Below, piece after piece: positions 38,576 to 47,875 of a DNA stretch of 64,000 nucleotides (positions within the stretch are counted from its first letter, which is position 1; each line of letters starts with the position of its first letter). Position numbers and translations under genes: made by a program. The notes below the pieces were generated by a model that was not told the DNA's origin, did not search any database, and was given only the letters and a program-made list of their open reading frames with translations. The stretch is from Marinomonas posidonica_A (GTDB lineage: Bacteria; Pseudomonadota; Gammaproteobacteria; Pseudomonadales; Marinomonadaceae). Location of the stretch: assembly GCF_043643765.1 (NCBI RefSeq), contig NZ_JBHZSP010000003.1:277834-341833 (forward strand), in the 5' to 3' direction.

Positions 38576-39595
38576 TTATGGATTAAAAAGGGTATCGATT
38601 TGCTGCAAATGTTTTTGCTTATCTCCTGACGCCATCCAACTGCCTTCGATGCCATTACGAGCCAATTGATAAAGCTCTTGTTTGCTGATCTGTGTTCGCT
38701 CAATCAAGACTTGGTAGTTGTCATTCATGTAGCCACCAAAATAGGCGGGATCGTCTGAGTTGACGGTGGCTTTTAGACCTAATTTTAACATGGTGCGTAT
38801 CGGGTGTTCTGCCATGTCGTTTACTACACAAAGTTTGAGGTTGGATAATGGGCAGACGGTAAGAGTCAGTTGTTGCTTAGCAATCTCAGCGACTAGATCG
38901 TCATCCTCAAGGGCTCGATTACCATGATCGATACGCTGAACTTTAATCAAGTCCAATGCTTGCCATACATATTCTGGTGGTCCTTCTTCGCCAGCGTGAG
39001 CGGTAATCTTTAAGCCTAAATCTCGACAGGCTGCAAAGACATTAGCGAACTTTTCTGGTGGGTGTCCTACTTCCGAGCTGTCTAAGCCAACGCCGTCAAT
39101 CCAATTTAGGAAAGGTTTGGCTTCTTCAAGGATTTGAAAAGCACTGTCTTCACTCAAGTGGCGTAAGAAGGACATGATGAGTTGATAGGTCATGCCCCAT
39201 TGTTTTTTAGCATCCTCAAGAGCACGACGAATACCAATAATTTGAACTTCAAACGGAATACCACGTTCAGTATGCCCTTGTGGGTCAAAGAAAATTTCGA
39301 CGTGAACCACATTTTCGAAGTGTACTTTTTCTAAATACGCCATAGTCAAATCGTAGAAGTCGGCTTCGTGAAGCAGTACGGACATGCCTTGATAGTACAG
39401 GTCTAAAAAGTCTTGTAAGTTGGTAAATTGGTAGGCTTTTTTAAGCGCGTCAACCGTATCATATTTGAGAGCAACTTGGTTGCGTTGAGCAATGGCAAAC
39501 ATTTGCTCAGGCTCAAAAGTACCTTCAATATGAAGATGTAATTCGGTTTTCGGCATGGCTTGGGAAAGAGCCACCAATGACGCTGTATTATCCAT
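38576..39595 (-). CDS. Adenine deaminase (adenosine-deaminase superfamily, PA0148 type)
   Basis: 339 aa metal-dependent hydrolase. The TELHLHIEGTFEPE start carries two Zn-binding His; HAGEEGPPEYVWQAL, RIDHGNRA and TVNSDDPAYFGGY supply the catalytic Glu, His and Asp. The full pattern, including FFDPQGHTERGIPF and VGLDSSEVGHPPEKF, is that of the Pseudomonas PA0148-type enzymes, which deaminate adenine to hypoxanthine rather than adenosine. ATG 39595 has AGG 8 nt upstream; the frame opens five codons earlier. It lies downstream of a BMP-type purine ABC transporter, pointing to purine salvage. Confidence 0.87.
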   Translation of the reverse strand: MDNTASLVALSQAMPKTELHLHIEGTFEPEQMFAIAQRNQVALKYDTVDALKKAYQFTNLQDFLDLYYQGMSVLLHEADFYDLTMAYLEKVHFENVVHVEIFFDPQGHTERGIPFEVQIIGIRRALEDAKKQWGMTYQLIMSFLRHLSEDSAFQILEEAKPFLNWIDGVGLDSSEVGHPPEKFANVFAACRDLGLKITAHAGEEGPPEYVWQALDLIKVQRIDHGNRALEDDDLVAEIAKQQLTLTVCPLSNLKLCVVNDMAEHPIRTMLKLGLKATVNSDDPAYFGGYMNDNYQVLIERTQISKQELYQLARNGIEGSWMASGDKQKHLQQIDTLFNP

Positions 39596-39710
39596 GATAT
39601 TACCTTTCAAACTTTATGGTTGCGATCCATACAATAAACTATAACGAATAACGCAATATTTTACGCGCTATCTGTCATACAGTGAGCTGATGAATTAAAA
39701 AAGGGGGAAA

Positions 39711-39737
39711 TATACAGCCAGCAGAGCTGGCTGTATA
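39711..39737 (-). terminator. Rho-independent terminator of the BMP ABC transporter operon
   Basis: Perfect 12-bp stem TATACAGCCAGC / GCTGGCTGTATA with a 3-nt loop, 6 bp after the BMP stop codon. On the minus strand it is followed by TTTCCCCCTTTTTT. It separates the transporter operon from the deaminase gene, which therefore needs its own promoter or read-through. Confidence 0.8.
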
Positions 39738-39743
39738 GGGATT

Positions 39744-40811
39744 TTAGCGAGGGATTTCGTCTGTAATACCTTCCACATACCAATTCACTTGAGCAAGCTC
39801 TTCGTCGGTCAGTGAGTGGCCTTCAGGTACAACAATATTGCCTTTATTATCTTTGATTGGTCCGGTAAACGGTTTCAGTTCACCTGACTTGATTGCGGCA
39901 TAGGTTTCTTTAATTTTAGCTTTAACGTCCGCAGGTAAGTTTGGATTGATGGATTCAATCGTTAGCATGTCTTCCTTGAAACCGCCCCAATAATCGCTAG
40001 GCTTCCAAGTGTTGTTCATTACCGCTTCAGCAACGCCAACATAATAAGGTGTCCAGTTATCTCGAACGGAGAACATATGCGCTTCAGGTGCGAATTTGCT
40101 CATGTTTGATGCTTGGCCAATGGATCGCATACCACGTTTTTCTGCGGCAATTTGTGGGGCTGGGCTGTCAGTATGTTGAATCAAAATATCGACACCTTGG
40201 TCCATTAGTGCATTGGCCGCATCGGTTTCTTTACCTGGATCGTACCAAGAGTTTACCCAAACGATTTTAATTTTAACGTCAGGATTGACTTTCTTTGCTG
40301 CCATGTAAACCGTATCAATATCACGGATGACTTCTGGGATTGGGAAGGAAGCAATGTAACCAATGGTATTGGTTTTTGTCATCATACCCGCGGCCACACC
40401 AGAGACATATCGACCTTCGTAAGTACGTAATACATACGTACCTACGTTACGAGCGCGTTTGTAGCCTGTGGCGTGTTCGAAGGTGACTTTTGGAAAACGC
40501 TTAGCCACTTTCACGGTAGGGTTCATAAAGCCAAATGAAGTCGTGAAGATCAAATCATTCCCTGCTTTTGCCAATTGCGTAATCACACGCTCTGCATCCG
40601 CCCCTTCCGGTACGTTTTCAACATAGGTCGTTTCAACTTTGTCGCCAAAGTGCTCTTCAAGACCGATGCGGCCTAAATCATGTTCATAACTCCAACCTAG
40701 GTCTCCGACTGGACCTACGTATACAAAGCCAACTTTTAATGGGTCTTCCGCTTGAACGGCACTGGCACCTGCCAGAAGTCCCAAGCTAAGCAGTAACGAT
40801 TTCATTTTCAT
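39744..40811 (-). CDS. BMP-family (PnrA-like) purine/nucleoside-binding protein
   Basis: 355 aa with a signal peptide (LLLSLGLLAGASAVQA then EDPLKVG). The mature fold follows the BMP/Med family: VGFVYVGPVGDLGWSYEHD, DLIFTTSFGFMNPTVKVAKRFP, TNTIGYIASFPIPEVIRDID, VDILIQHTDSPAPQIAAEKRG. No lipobox, so it is a free periplasmic protein. Members bind purine nucleosides or related bases. AGGAG before ATG 40811. Last gene of the ATPase-permease-permease-BMP operon and followed by a strong terminator. Confidence 0.9.
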   Translation of the reverse strand: MKMKSLLLSLGLLAGASAVQAEDPLKVGFVYVGPVGDLGWSYEHDLGRIGLEEHFGDKVETTYVENVPEGADAERVITQLAKAGNDLIFTTSFGFMNPTVKVAKRFPKVTFEHATGYKRARNVGTYVLRTYEGRYVSGVAAGMMTKTNTIGYIASFPIPEVIRDIDTVYMAAKKVNPDVKIKIVWVNSWYDPGKETDAANALMDQGVDILIQHTDSPAPQIAAEKRGMRSIGQASNMSKFAPEAHMFSVRDNWTPYYVGVAEAVMNNTWKPSDYWGGFKEDMLTIESINPNLPADVKAKIKETYAAIKSGELKPFTGPIKDNKGNIVVPEGHSLTDEELAQVNWYVEGITDEIPR

Positions 40812-40877
40812 GTTTTGCTCCTATTGTGTGCCCTAAGGGCTTATTGCTCTTCGTAGATGAAGGGGTTAATTAAGGCT

Positions 40878-41810
40878 TTACGCCATGTTTCTAGGGTCGA
40901 ATGGTTTTCCTAGAGACCGAGGTGCAAGCAGTTTTTCTTTAAAGTGATCCGCGCTAATGATCACCATAACAATGACGGTGGCCACGTAAGGCAACATGGC
41001 CAATAGGTTCGGCGATATAGACCAGCCCAACCCCTGTAAAACTAAATGCATAATGCTGGCCAATCCGAATAAATAAGCTCCGAGCATGATGCGTCCAATG
41101 CGCCACGAGGCGAATACCACCAAAGCAAGGGCGATCCAACCGCGACCAGAAGTCATGTTTTCTACCCACATAGGAGTATAAACAAGTGACATGTAAGCGC
41201 CGGCAATACCTGCCATAGCACCACCAAACATGATGGCTAAGTAACGAACTTGTAAGACTTTGATGCCAATGGCATTCGCGGCATTGGGGTTTTCTCCGAC
41301 GGCTTTTAGTGTTAGTCCAATACGGGTTTTATTGACCACAAAGTAGAGGGCAATGGCGATGGCAAATGACAGGTAGACTAGAATGTCATGCTTGAATAAT
41401 ATCTCACCGAGATATGGGATCTCAGACAGCAAAGGAATGTCAATTGGTGCAAAGCCTTGAATGGTTTGTCCCACCACACCTGAACCAACAAAGGCACTTA
41501 AACCTGTGCCGAATATGGTTAACGCTAAACCAGTGGCGACCTGATTCGCACCAAGTTGAAGAACGAGTACGGCAAAGATTAAACTCATAAAGGCACCCAT
41601 AATCATTGCGGCAAGAACGCCGAGTCCCATACTACCTGTTGTGTAAGCGGCTAAGAATCCGAGGACAGCGCCCATCAGCATCATGCCTTCTTGTCCCAAG
41701 TTTAGGATGCCAGATTTTTCGCAAATCACTTCTCCTAAAGCAATAAATAATAATGGGGTGCCTGTTTTAATGGCGGCGAACAAAATTTGAGTGATTAGAT
41801 CTGCGTCCAC
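40878..41810 (-). CDS. Nucleoside-type ABC permease (second subunit)
   Basis: 310 aa with about nine hydrophobic segments. It starts ITQILFAAIKTGTPLLFIALGEVICEKSGILNLGQEGMM, the signature of the YufQ/NupQ-like permease family. GTG start at 41810 with AGGAGC 6 nt ahead. It starts 9 bp after the stop of the other permease. Forms the membrane pore of the BMP transporter. Confidence 0.9.
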   Translation of the reverse strand: MDADLITQILFAAIKTGTPLLFIALGEVICEKSGILNLGQEGMMLMGAVLGFLAAYTTGSMGLGVLAAMIMGAFMSLIFAVLVLQLGANQVATGLALTIFGTGLSAFVGSGVVGQTIQGFAPIDIPLLSEIPYLGEILFKHDILVYLSFAIAIALYFVVNKTRIGLTLKAVGENPNAANAIGIKVLQVRYLAIMFGGAMAGIAGAYMSLVYTPMWVENMTSGRGWIALALVVFASWRIGRIMLGAYLFGLASIMHLVLQGLGWSISPNLLAMLPYVATVIVMVIISADHFKEKLLAPRSLGKPFDPRNMA

Positions 41811-41819
41811 AATGAGCTC

Positions 41820-42887
41820 CTAGTTCGTCGCTTGCTTAGAAAGCGTAAGACGGTTATTAATAAAGAAATCACAAGCTAATAAGAAGAACAGCAACACCCC
41901 TTGGAACATGCTGACAACCGCGACAGGAATACCCATTTCAATTTGTGCTAAATCGCCTCCCATATAGAGAATGGCCATAAATACGGCGGCTAATATCGCC
42001 CCAATAGGATGTAAGCGGCCCAGATAGGCAACGATGATGGCGGAATAACCGTAACCGGGTGATACGTTGGGTACCAGCTGTCCAATCGGGCCGGTAGTTT
42101 CACTTACGCCCGCTAAGCCAGCCAGTGCGCCTGCGAACAGCATGACAAACCAACTGAGCTTTTTGCTGTTAAAACCAGCATATTTTGCTGCCGGTTCGTC
42201 AGCGCCTAAGACTCTTATTTGGAACCCTAAATGGGTTTTAGACAGGATGAACCAGCCAATGAAGCCGGCTAAGACCGCAAATACAATACCAAGATGAATG
42301 CGACTGAACTCAAATAAAGTCGGTAGTAAGGTGGCATCAGAGAATAAGGCTGACTCAGGAAAACCAAACCCTTGTGGGTCTCGCAATGGCCCGTGAACGG
42401 CCCAAATCAGTAGATACAAGGCGATGTAGTTGAACATGATGGTGGTTAATATCAGGTTAGAATTAAAGCGTAGCTTTAAAAAAGTCGGGATAGCAGACCA
42501 CAACATGCCAGATACGATGCCGGCTAATAAGGTAATGGGAAGGGCTAGGACGGAGTCAGAATCAATAAAGTAAAGTGCCATGGCAGAGCCGCCTAAGGCG
42601 CCAGCTAGTAATTGTCCTTCTGCACCAATGTTCCACATATTGGCGCGATAGCATATGGCGAGGCCAACGGCACAAAGTAACAACGGCCCCATTTTGACGA
42701 ACATTTCGCCAATGTTGTAACTGTCTGATAACGGCGCGACTAGTAATACGTGCAATGCTTGGATCGGATCTTTGCCGATGGCTGAAAATAAGATACAGCC
42801 AAATAATAGCGTGAGGGCAATCGCGATGATGGGTGAAGCGAATTTCATTAATGTACTTGGCTCAGTGCGAGCTTGAATGCGGATCAT
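41820..42887 (-). CDS. Nucleoside-type ABC permease (first subunit)
   Basis: 355 aa with about ten hydrophobic segments, YufP/NupP-like: GPLLLCAVGLAICYRANMWNIGAEGQLL and LRFNSNLILTTIMFNYIALYLL. ATG 42887 overlaps the ATPase stop codon by 4 bp (ATGA), so translation is coupled. Works with the following permease as a heterodimer. Confidence 0.9.
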   Translation of the reverse strand: MIRIQARTEPSTLMKFASPIIAIALTLLFGCILFSAIGKDPIQALHVLLVAPLSDSYNIGEMFVKMGPLLLCAVGLAICYRANMWNIGAEGQLLAGALGGSAMALYFIDSDSVLALPITLLAGIVSGMLWSAIPTFLKLRFNSNLILTTIMFNYIALYLLIWAVHGPLRDPQGFGFPESALFSDATLLPTLFEFSRIHLGIVFAVLAGFIGWFILSKTHLGFQIRVLGADEPAAKYAGFNSKKLSWFVMLFAGALAGLAGVSETTGPIGQLVPNVSPGYGYSAIIVAYLGRLHPIGAILAAVFMAILYMGGDLAQIEMGIPVAVVSMFQGVLLFFLLACDFFINNRLTLSKQATN

Positions 42888-44485
42888 GATTGTATCTCTT
42901 GTGTGAATTCGCGTTGCGTGTCAATAAATGTCCCTGCCATCCATTGACCAATTTGATCAATGTTAGTGTCTTGGGTTTTGACTTGAGGCGATAGATGACC
43001 GTCACAAATAGCAGACATGCGATCCGCGAGGAGAAAGAGCTCGTCGATGTCTTCTGAAATTAACAGAATGGCGGCACCTTGATCTCGTAGGTCTAATAAA
43101 GCTTGATGAATCGCCAGGGCAGCGCCTACATCAACGCCCCATGTTGGGTGTGCACAAATGAGAAGTTTTGGGTTTTGGCCGATTTCTCGTCCCATGATGA
43201 ACTTTTGTAAGTTGCCTCCGCTTAGGCTTTTGGCTTCTGAAAATTCACCATGACACTTCACATTGTATTTTTTGATTAAACGACTGGCATACTCTTTTGC
43301 CTCCTGCCATTGCACTAAACCGTTTTTGATAAAGCCTGTGCTATGAGTTAACAAAGTGTTTTCGGTCAAGCTCATATCCGGTACCGCACCACGCCCCAGT
43401 CGTTCTTCTGGTACATAAGCCATACCAAGTTTGCGTCTGTCTCCCGCAGATAAGTGGCCAATGTGCATCTGATCGAGACTCAAACTGGTTTTATTCGCCC
43501 GATTGTCTTCGCCACTGATAATGGCCATGAGTTCGTCTTGGCCATTCCCCGCTACACCGGCAATACCAAGAATTTCTCCCGCTTTAAGTTCAAACTGAAT
43601 GTTTTTTAAGCTGGTGCCAAAAGGTTGTTTTGAGGGAAGAGACAGATTATTGGCGCTGAATAGGGTATGAGTGCCTTCTTTTTTAGTGTACTGCGTTTCT
43701 TGCTCTGCAAGATCTCCTACCATCATTTTGGCGATCGAAGCGGGTGTTTCTTCACTTGGTACACAGGTATCAACGACTTTACCACCACGCAAAATGGTAG
43801 CTTGATGGCAAATTTCGGTGACTTCATGCAGTTTATGACTGATAAATAGAATGCTACAACCTTCTTTAGAGAGGGTTCTTAGCACATCAAATAAGCCGGA
43901 GACTTCTTGCGGCGTCAGTACCGAGGTTGGTTCATCTAGAATAAGAAGTTTCACAGACTGAACCAGGCAACGCATGATTTCAACACGTTGTCGTTCGCCA
44001 ATGGAAAGGGAATGAACGTATTTATCTGGATCAACGTTTAATCCATATTCTTCAGAGAGTTGACGTATTTTTTCAGCTAAGTCGTCGATACTATCAAGGT
44101 GTTTTTGACTTAAGCAGAGTTCGATGTTTTGGCTGACGGTTAAGGTTTCAAATAAGGAAAAATGCTGAAACACCATACCTATGCCTAAATCTCTAGCGGT
44201 AGAAGGGGATTTAATCGTCACTTCTTTACCATCCCAAAGGATATCGCCTTTGTCTGGCGCAACAACACCATAGATGGTTTTTACTAGGGTGCTTTTACCA
44301 GCACCATTTTCTCCCAGCAAAGCATGAATTTCTCCAGGTTGTAGACATAAATTGATGCTGTCATTAGCAAGACAGCCAGGGTATTGCTTAGTGATGTCGA
44401 TTAACTCTAAGCGTGAAGCGGTTTGTTGTTTATTCAAGGTACTGGCACCATTTTGTCTAAGCTGTTCATCGGCTTGCAAGAGCAA
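42884..44485 (-). CDS. Nucleoside-type ABC transporter ATPase (two domains)
   Basis: 533 aa with two ABC domains, YufO/NupO-like. The first has GENGAGKSTLVK and SIGERQRVEIMRCL; the second has a degenerate P-loop (GVAGNGQDELM) and LSGGNLQKFIMGREI. The start is not clear: the frame opens at TTG 44485 without a good ribosome site, and further TTG codons follow. The conserved domain starts about residue 26 (RLELIDITKQYPG), so the N-terminus could be up to ~16 residues shorter. First gene of the operon. Confidence 0.88.
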   Translation of the reverse strand: MLLQADEQLRQNGASTLNKQQTASRLELIDITKQYPGCLANDSINLCLQPGEIHALLGENGAGKSTLVKTIYGVVAPDKGDILWDGKEVTIKSPSTARDLGIGMVFQHFSLFETLTVSQNIELCLSQKHLDSIDDLAEKIRQLSEEYGLNVDPDKYVHSLSIGERQRVEIMRCLVQSVKLLILDEPTSVLTPQEVSGLFDVLRTLSKEGCSILFISHKLHEVTEICHQATILRGGKVVDTCVPSEETPASIAKMMVGDLAEQETQYTKKEGTHTLFSANNLSLPSKQPFGTSLKNIQFELKAGEILGIAGVAGNGQDELMAIISGEDNRANKTSLSLDQMHIGHLSAGDRRKLGMAYVPEERLGRGAVPDMSLTENTLLTHSTGFIKNGLVQWQEAKEYASRLIKKYNVKCHGEFSEAKSLSGGNLQKFIMGREIGQNPKLLICAHPTWGVDVGAALAIHQALLDLRDQGAAILLISEDIDELFLLADRMSAICDGHLSPQVKTQDTNIDQIGQWMAGTFIDTQREFTQEIQS

Positions 44486-44840
44486 CTTCTAGTGTAGTGC
44501 ATACTTATGAAGCTGTTTTGGTGTCTTGCACCATTTTGGAGCTCTGTATGTATGTTACTTGTGCACTTACAAGTCTAAATGAGGTTTTTTGACCGATTAG
44601 TTAAACTTTGTTGCTTTCTAGGTTATTCAATATCAATATTCGTGCCAAAATAAGAAATAAATGTGGGTGGCTTAATGAGATTCAGAACTCCTTGTCTTAG
44701 CTCATATTAATAAATGAACAAGAGTCAACTGACAGTAGGAAAAAGCTTATGCATTCGGTAGAATGTTTTAATTGATTATTAATAGAAGTTAAATGTTGTA
44801 CTTTTATAATGATTCAGAACCGCTTTAGATTGGGAATTCC
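44486..44840. other. Divergent intergenic region between the BMP operon and a GGDEF gene
   Basis: 355 bp with no supported gene. Contains an inverted repeat ACTTGT-gcactt-ACAAGT at 44557-44574, upstream of the transporter operon, that could be an operator. AT-rich DNA at 44600-44830 probably holds both promoters. I see no purine riboswitch pattern. Confidence 0.5.
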
Positions 44841-45938
44841 GTGTTTTCTTCGCTTAAAAAAATAATACATACGATTCTGCATTTTGGCTTTAAAGACGAT
44901 TATGCCAATGATGTAAACCAGAAGCATGTGGTGAATTTCTCTTACCTGATTTTCTGCTTCGCCAGTGTTTTTTTGATTGCCATGTTTTCTCAACCGTTTT
45001 CTCCTTTGGTTGTGATTGTGTCCATTTTGAGCCTTATATTTGCTTGTTTGGGGCTGCGCTATAATTATCGTGGGCAGTTTTCTCGCGCTCAGATTCTAAT
45101 GCCTGTTTTGAAAATGGCTCAGGTGACTATATTAACCTTGTTTTATTTCGGTTCAGAAAGTGGCTTCCACTTTCTCTTAGTACATGTCATTGCTTATTCT
45201 TTTATAGTGTTCCGTGCTGACCAAAGGTTTGTTAAAGGTCTCATTGTTACGATTGCTGCTTTGTTGTTTTTGATGTGTGAATATTTGAGTTTAAAAGGCT
45301 TGTACCTTACAGCATCAAAGCAAAGTTTTATGTTAGTCTCGGTATTCTTTTTTATTGCTTTGTATTTTGCCATTGTCATCAATTTAGTGATGAGTCGTTT
45401 AAAATCCGTTAATCAACATTTAAGAGTGTTGGCTGAAAAAGATGAATTAACCGGTTTATCAAATCGACGTAAAGTGCTAGCGGATGCAGTCAATATCTTT
45501 GCCGATTGCGTGATTAATCATGACACCTGTGTTTTCGCTATCGTTGATTTGGATCATTTTAAGAAAATTAATGATACTTATGGTCATGAAGCCGGTGATT
45601 TTGTCTTGGCGCAAGTGTCAGCGAAAATGCAATCCGTTATCCGCACAACGGATAAGATAGGGCGTTACGGTGGAGAAGAATTTATTATATTGATGCCAAA
45701 GACCAAACTGACACAAGCTGAATTGGTGATGGAGCATTTACGGCAAACGATAGCTGGTTTAACCATTGAAACTGAAAAAGGCATCATTATTCCCGTGACA
45801 ATCAGTATTGGTTTGGCTCCAATCACGCATGAAGTCACTCGTTACGAAGAGATTTTAGCGGCTGCTGATAAAGGTTTGTATGCTGCGAAAAGAAGTGGTC
45901 GTAACCGAGTTTCTGTTTCCCCTGATTTCCAAGATTGA
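44841..45938 (+). CDS. Membrane diguanylate cyclase with intact I-site
   Basis: 365 aa. Six hydrophobic segments (residues ~30-185) of unrecognised sensor type, then a GGDEF domain: EKDELTGLSNRRKV, VDLDHFKKINDTYGHEAGD and GRYGGEEFIILMP. RTTD sits five residues before the GG, the canonical RxxD inhibitory site, unlike the other three cyclases in the window. GTG start at 44841. Divergent from the nucleoside transporter operon. Confidence 0.9.
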   Translation: MFSSLKKIIHTILHFGFKDDYANDVNQKHVVNFSYLIFCFASVFLIAMFSQPFSPLVVIVSILSLIFACLGLRYNYRGQFSRAQILMPVLKMAQVTILTLFYFGSESGFHFLLVHVIAYSFIVFRADQRFVKGLIVTIAALLFLMCEYLSLKGLYLTASKQSFMLVSVFFFIALYFAIVINLVMSRLKSVNQHLRVLAEKDELTGLSNRRKVLADAVNIFADCVINHDTCVFAIVDLDHFKKINDTYGHEAGDFVLAQVSAKMQSVIRTTDKIGRYGGEEFIILMPKTKLTQAELVMEHLRQTIAGLTIETEKGIIIPVTISIGLAPITHEVTRYEEILAAADKGLYAAKRSGRNRVSVSPDFQD

Positions 45939-45966
45939 AATTGTTCATTTTCTATTGACATATGAG

Positions 45967-45989
45967 TTGTCCACTTTCTCTGTGGATAA
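45967..45989. promoter_or_regulatory. Pair of DnaA-box-like sequences
   Basis: TGTGGATAA at 45981-45989 is an exact DnaA box (TTATCCACA on the other strand). TTGTCCACT at 45967-45975 is one base off TTGTCCACA and points the opposite way. They lie in the ~100 bp between a GGDEF gene and a pseudouridine synthase gene. Could be chance. Confidence 0.25.
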
Positions 45990-46039
45990 GCTTGTTGGCT
46001 AAATCCTTAATTCCTTATGAATACTGAGAGAGGTCTTTC

Positions 46040-46714
46040 TTGCTCAAAATAATACATACTTGCGTGGATTACTGGGTGATCGATAAACCTGCTGGAATGA
46101 GTTTTCATGCTGAGTCTGATTCTATGGGTGTTATGGAGACCTTGTATAAGGACTATCCGAATTGTGATTTTTATCCTGTGCATCGGCTGGATAAAATGAC
46201 ATCGGGAATATTGCTGGTGGCTTGTACTAAAGAAGCTGCGACGCTATTTGGTGAATTATTTCGTCAACATAAAATGGAAAAACGCTATCTTGCTTTGTCA
46301 CTGCGCAAACCAAATAAAAAACAAGGTACAATTAGCGGCGGTATGCAGGTCAGTCGTAGGGGGCAGTGGAAACTGACAAAAGAAAAAAATAACCTCGCTG
46401 TGACCCAGTTTTTTTCACGTTATGTAGAAGGCAAAAGACTGTTTTGGCTTAGACCTCTGACGGGGAAAACACATCAGATTCGTGTGACATTAAAAAGTGT
46501 TGCTGCGCCTATTTTGGGTGATGAGCGATATGGTGGTGGTGCGTCGGATCGAGGGTATTTGCATGCTTACTCGATCGCATTTGAATGGCGTGGCGAGTCT
46601 GTTTGTTATCAAGTGTCTCCTTCTCTAGGAGAGCATTTTAGTCCGATTTTATTGGATCACGTGGTGAATCACTTTGTTGAAGCTAAACTGAAGTGGCCAC
46701 AAACCAAACATTAA
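46040..46714 (+). CDS. RluA-type RNA pseudouridine synthase
   Basis: 224 aa, a short RluA-family enzyme without an S4 domain. Starts KIIHTCVDYWVIDKPAGMSFH; the catalytic Asp is in YPVHRLDKMTSGILLVA; LFWLRPLTGKTHQIRVTLKSV is the second conserved block. It matches the stand-alone Rlu group that has no assigned target site. The apparent start is TTG 46040 with GAGAGG 7 nt before; no better codon is near. It converts uridine to pseudouridine in tRNA or rRNA. It is 41 bp ahead of rlmM. Confidence 0.86.
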   Translation: MLKIIHTCVDYWVIDKPAGMSFHAESDSMGVMETLYKDYPNCDFYPVHRLDKMTSGILLVACTKEAATLFGELFRQHKMEKRYLALSLRKPNKKQGTISGGMQVSRRGQWKLTKEKNNLAVTQFFSRYVEGKRLFWLRPLTGKTHQIRVTLKSVAAPILGDERYGGGASDRGYLHAYSIAFEWRGESVCYQVSPSLGEHFSPILLDHVVNHFVEAKLKWPQTKH

Positions 46715-46755
46715 TTAAGACTTGGTTAGACCTGTCTGACCGAGAAGGAAGTTGA

Positions 46756-47808
46756 ATGAAAAATATTATTGCCTATTGCCGATCTGGTTTTGAGAAAGAT
46801 TGTGCTGCTGAGTTGTCTGATCTGGCGGCCAGTAAAGGCTTTTATGGTTACGCTAAATTAGAAGAAAATTCTGGCTATGTGGTGTTTTGCTTCGAACAAG
46901 AAGATGCTGGCGAAAGCTTGATTCAGCAGTTGAACTTTAATCGTATTATATTTGCCCGCCAAATTATCGCGGCAAATGATCTTATTTCTTTAGAGCAGGG
47001 TGGTCGAGTCGAATCCTTACTAGAAGCTGCTAGAGCGTTGCCTTTGGCTGAGGAAATTTGCATCGAGACGGCAGATACGAATGAAGCTAAGTCGCTCTCA
47101 GGGCTAATTAAGAAGTTAGATAAGCCTTTGCGAGAAGGCTGGAAACGATCTGGTGTACTGAGAAAAAAAGCCGTAGGTGTTCGTCATCATGTGTTTATGT
47201 TGGATGGGCAATCGGCTTACCTTGGTGTGTCGTATGTGGCTTGCCGCAGTGAGTTTCCAATGGGAATTCGACGTTTGCGTTTTCCAGCGGCAGGACCAAG
47301 TCGTTCAACCCTAAAATTAGAAGAAGCCTTTCTTCAATTTGTACCGCAGCAGACGCTTCAAGATGACCTGATAGAAGGTATGACGGCAGTGGATCTTGGG
47401 GCGGCACCTGGTGGCTGGACTTATCAGTTTGTGAAGCGAGGTATTCATGTTATCGCGGTTGACAATGGCCCGATGCAAAAAGAACTTATGTCGACTGGCT
47501 TGGTGCAACATGAAAAAGCGGATGGTTTTAAGTTTGAGCCACCGCAAACAGTCGATTGGTTAGTATGTGATATGGTGGAAAGGCCGGTCAAAGTAGCGGA
47601 TTTGATGGCGAATTGGTTGGCGAGAGGATTTACTCGTCGTGCGGTTTTCAATTTAAAATTGCCAATGAAAAAACGTTACCAAGAAGTCGGTTTGTGCTTA
47701 GCGAACATGGAGTCTTTGCTGAAAAAGGCTAAGGTTAGATATGAATACCAAGTTAAGCATTTGTACCATGATCGTGAAGAGGTGACGGTCTGTGTCATGG
47801 TAAAATAA
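46756..47808 (+). CDS. rlmM: 23S rRNA (cytidine-2498-2'-O)-methyltransferase RlmM
   Basis: 350 aa, close to E. coli RlmM in layout: an N-terminal THUMP-like region (residues ~1-170) and a C-terminal Rossmann methyltransferase. VDLGAAPGGWTYQFVKRG is the SAM-binding loop; the K-D-K-E type catalytic residues fall in SRSTLKLEEAF, WLVCDMVERP, NLKLPMKKRY and HDREEVTV. Modifies the peptidyl-transferase ring before ribosome assembly. AGAAGGAAG before ATG 46756. Ends at a strong shared terminator. Confidence 0.93.
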   Translation: MKNIIAYCRSGFEKDCAAELSDLAASKGFYGYAKLEENSGYVVFCFEQEDAGESLIQQLNFNRIIFARQIIAANDLISLEQGGRVESLLEAARALPLAEEICIETADTNEAKSLSGLIKKLDKPLREGWKRSGVLRKKAVGVRHHVFMLDGQSAYLGVSYVACRSEFPMGIRRLRFPAAGPSRSTLKLEEAFLQFVPQQTLQDDLIEGMTAVDLGAAPGGWTYQFVKRGIHVIAVDNGPMQKELMSTGLVQHEKADGFKFEPPQTVDWLVCDMVERPVKVADLMANWLARGFTRRAVFNLKLPMKKRYQEVGLCLANMESLLKKAKVRYEYQVKHLYHDREEVTVCVMVK

Positions 47809-47833
47809 CGCGAAATTGGCGTGACAGAATAAG

Positions 47834-47873
47834 AAAAACGCGAGTAAGGGGGCGTATCTTACTCGCGTTTTTT
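47834..47873. terminator. Bidirectional terminator between rlmM and the L,D-transpeptidase
   Basis: 15-bp stem AAAAACGCGAGTAAG / CTTACTCGCGTTTTT with a 9-nt loop, with U-tails available in both directions. The minus-strand stop codon lies only 2 bp away. Confidence 0.9.
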
Positions 47874-47875
47874 GA

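Noticed and set aside
38576..39595. Adenosine deaminase as the specific call
   Set aside because: The motif set matches the adenine deaminase subgroup (PA0148 type), so I favour adenine as substrate.
44486..44840. Purine riboswitch upstream of the BMP transporter operon
   Set aside because: The three-way junction core and conserved loop bases are not visible.
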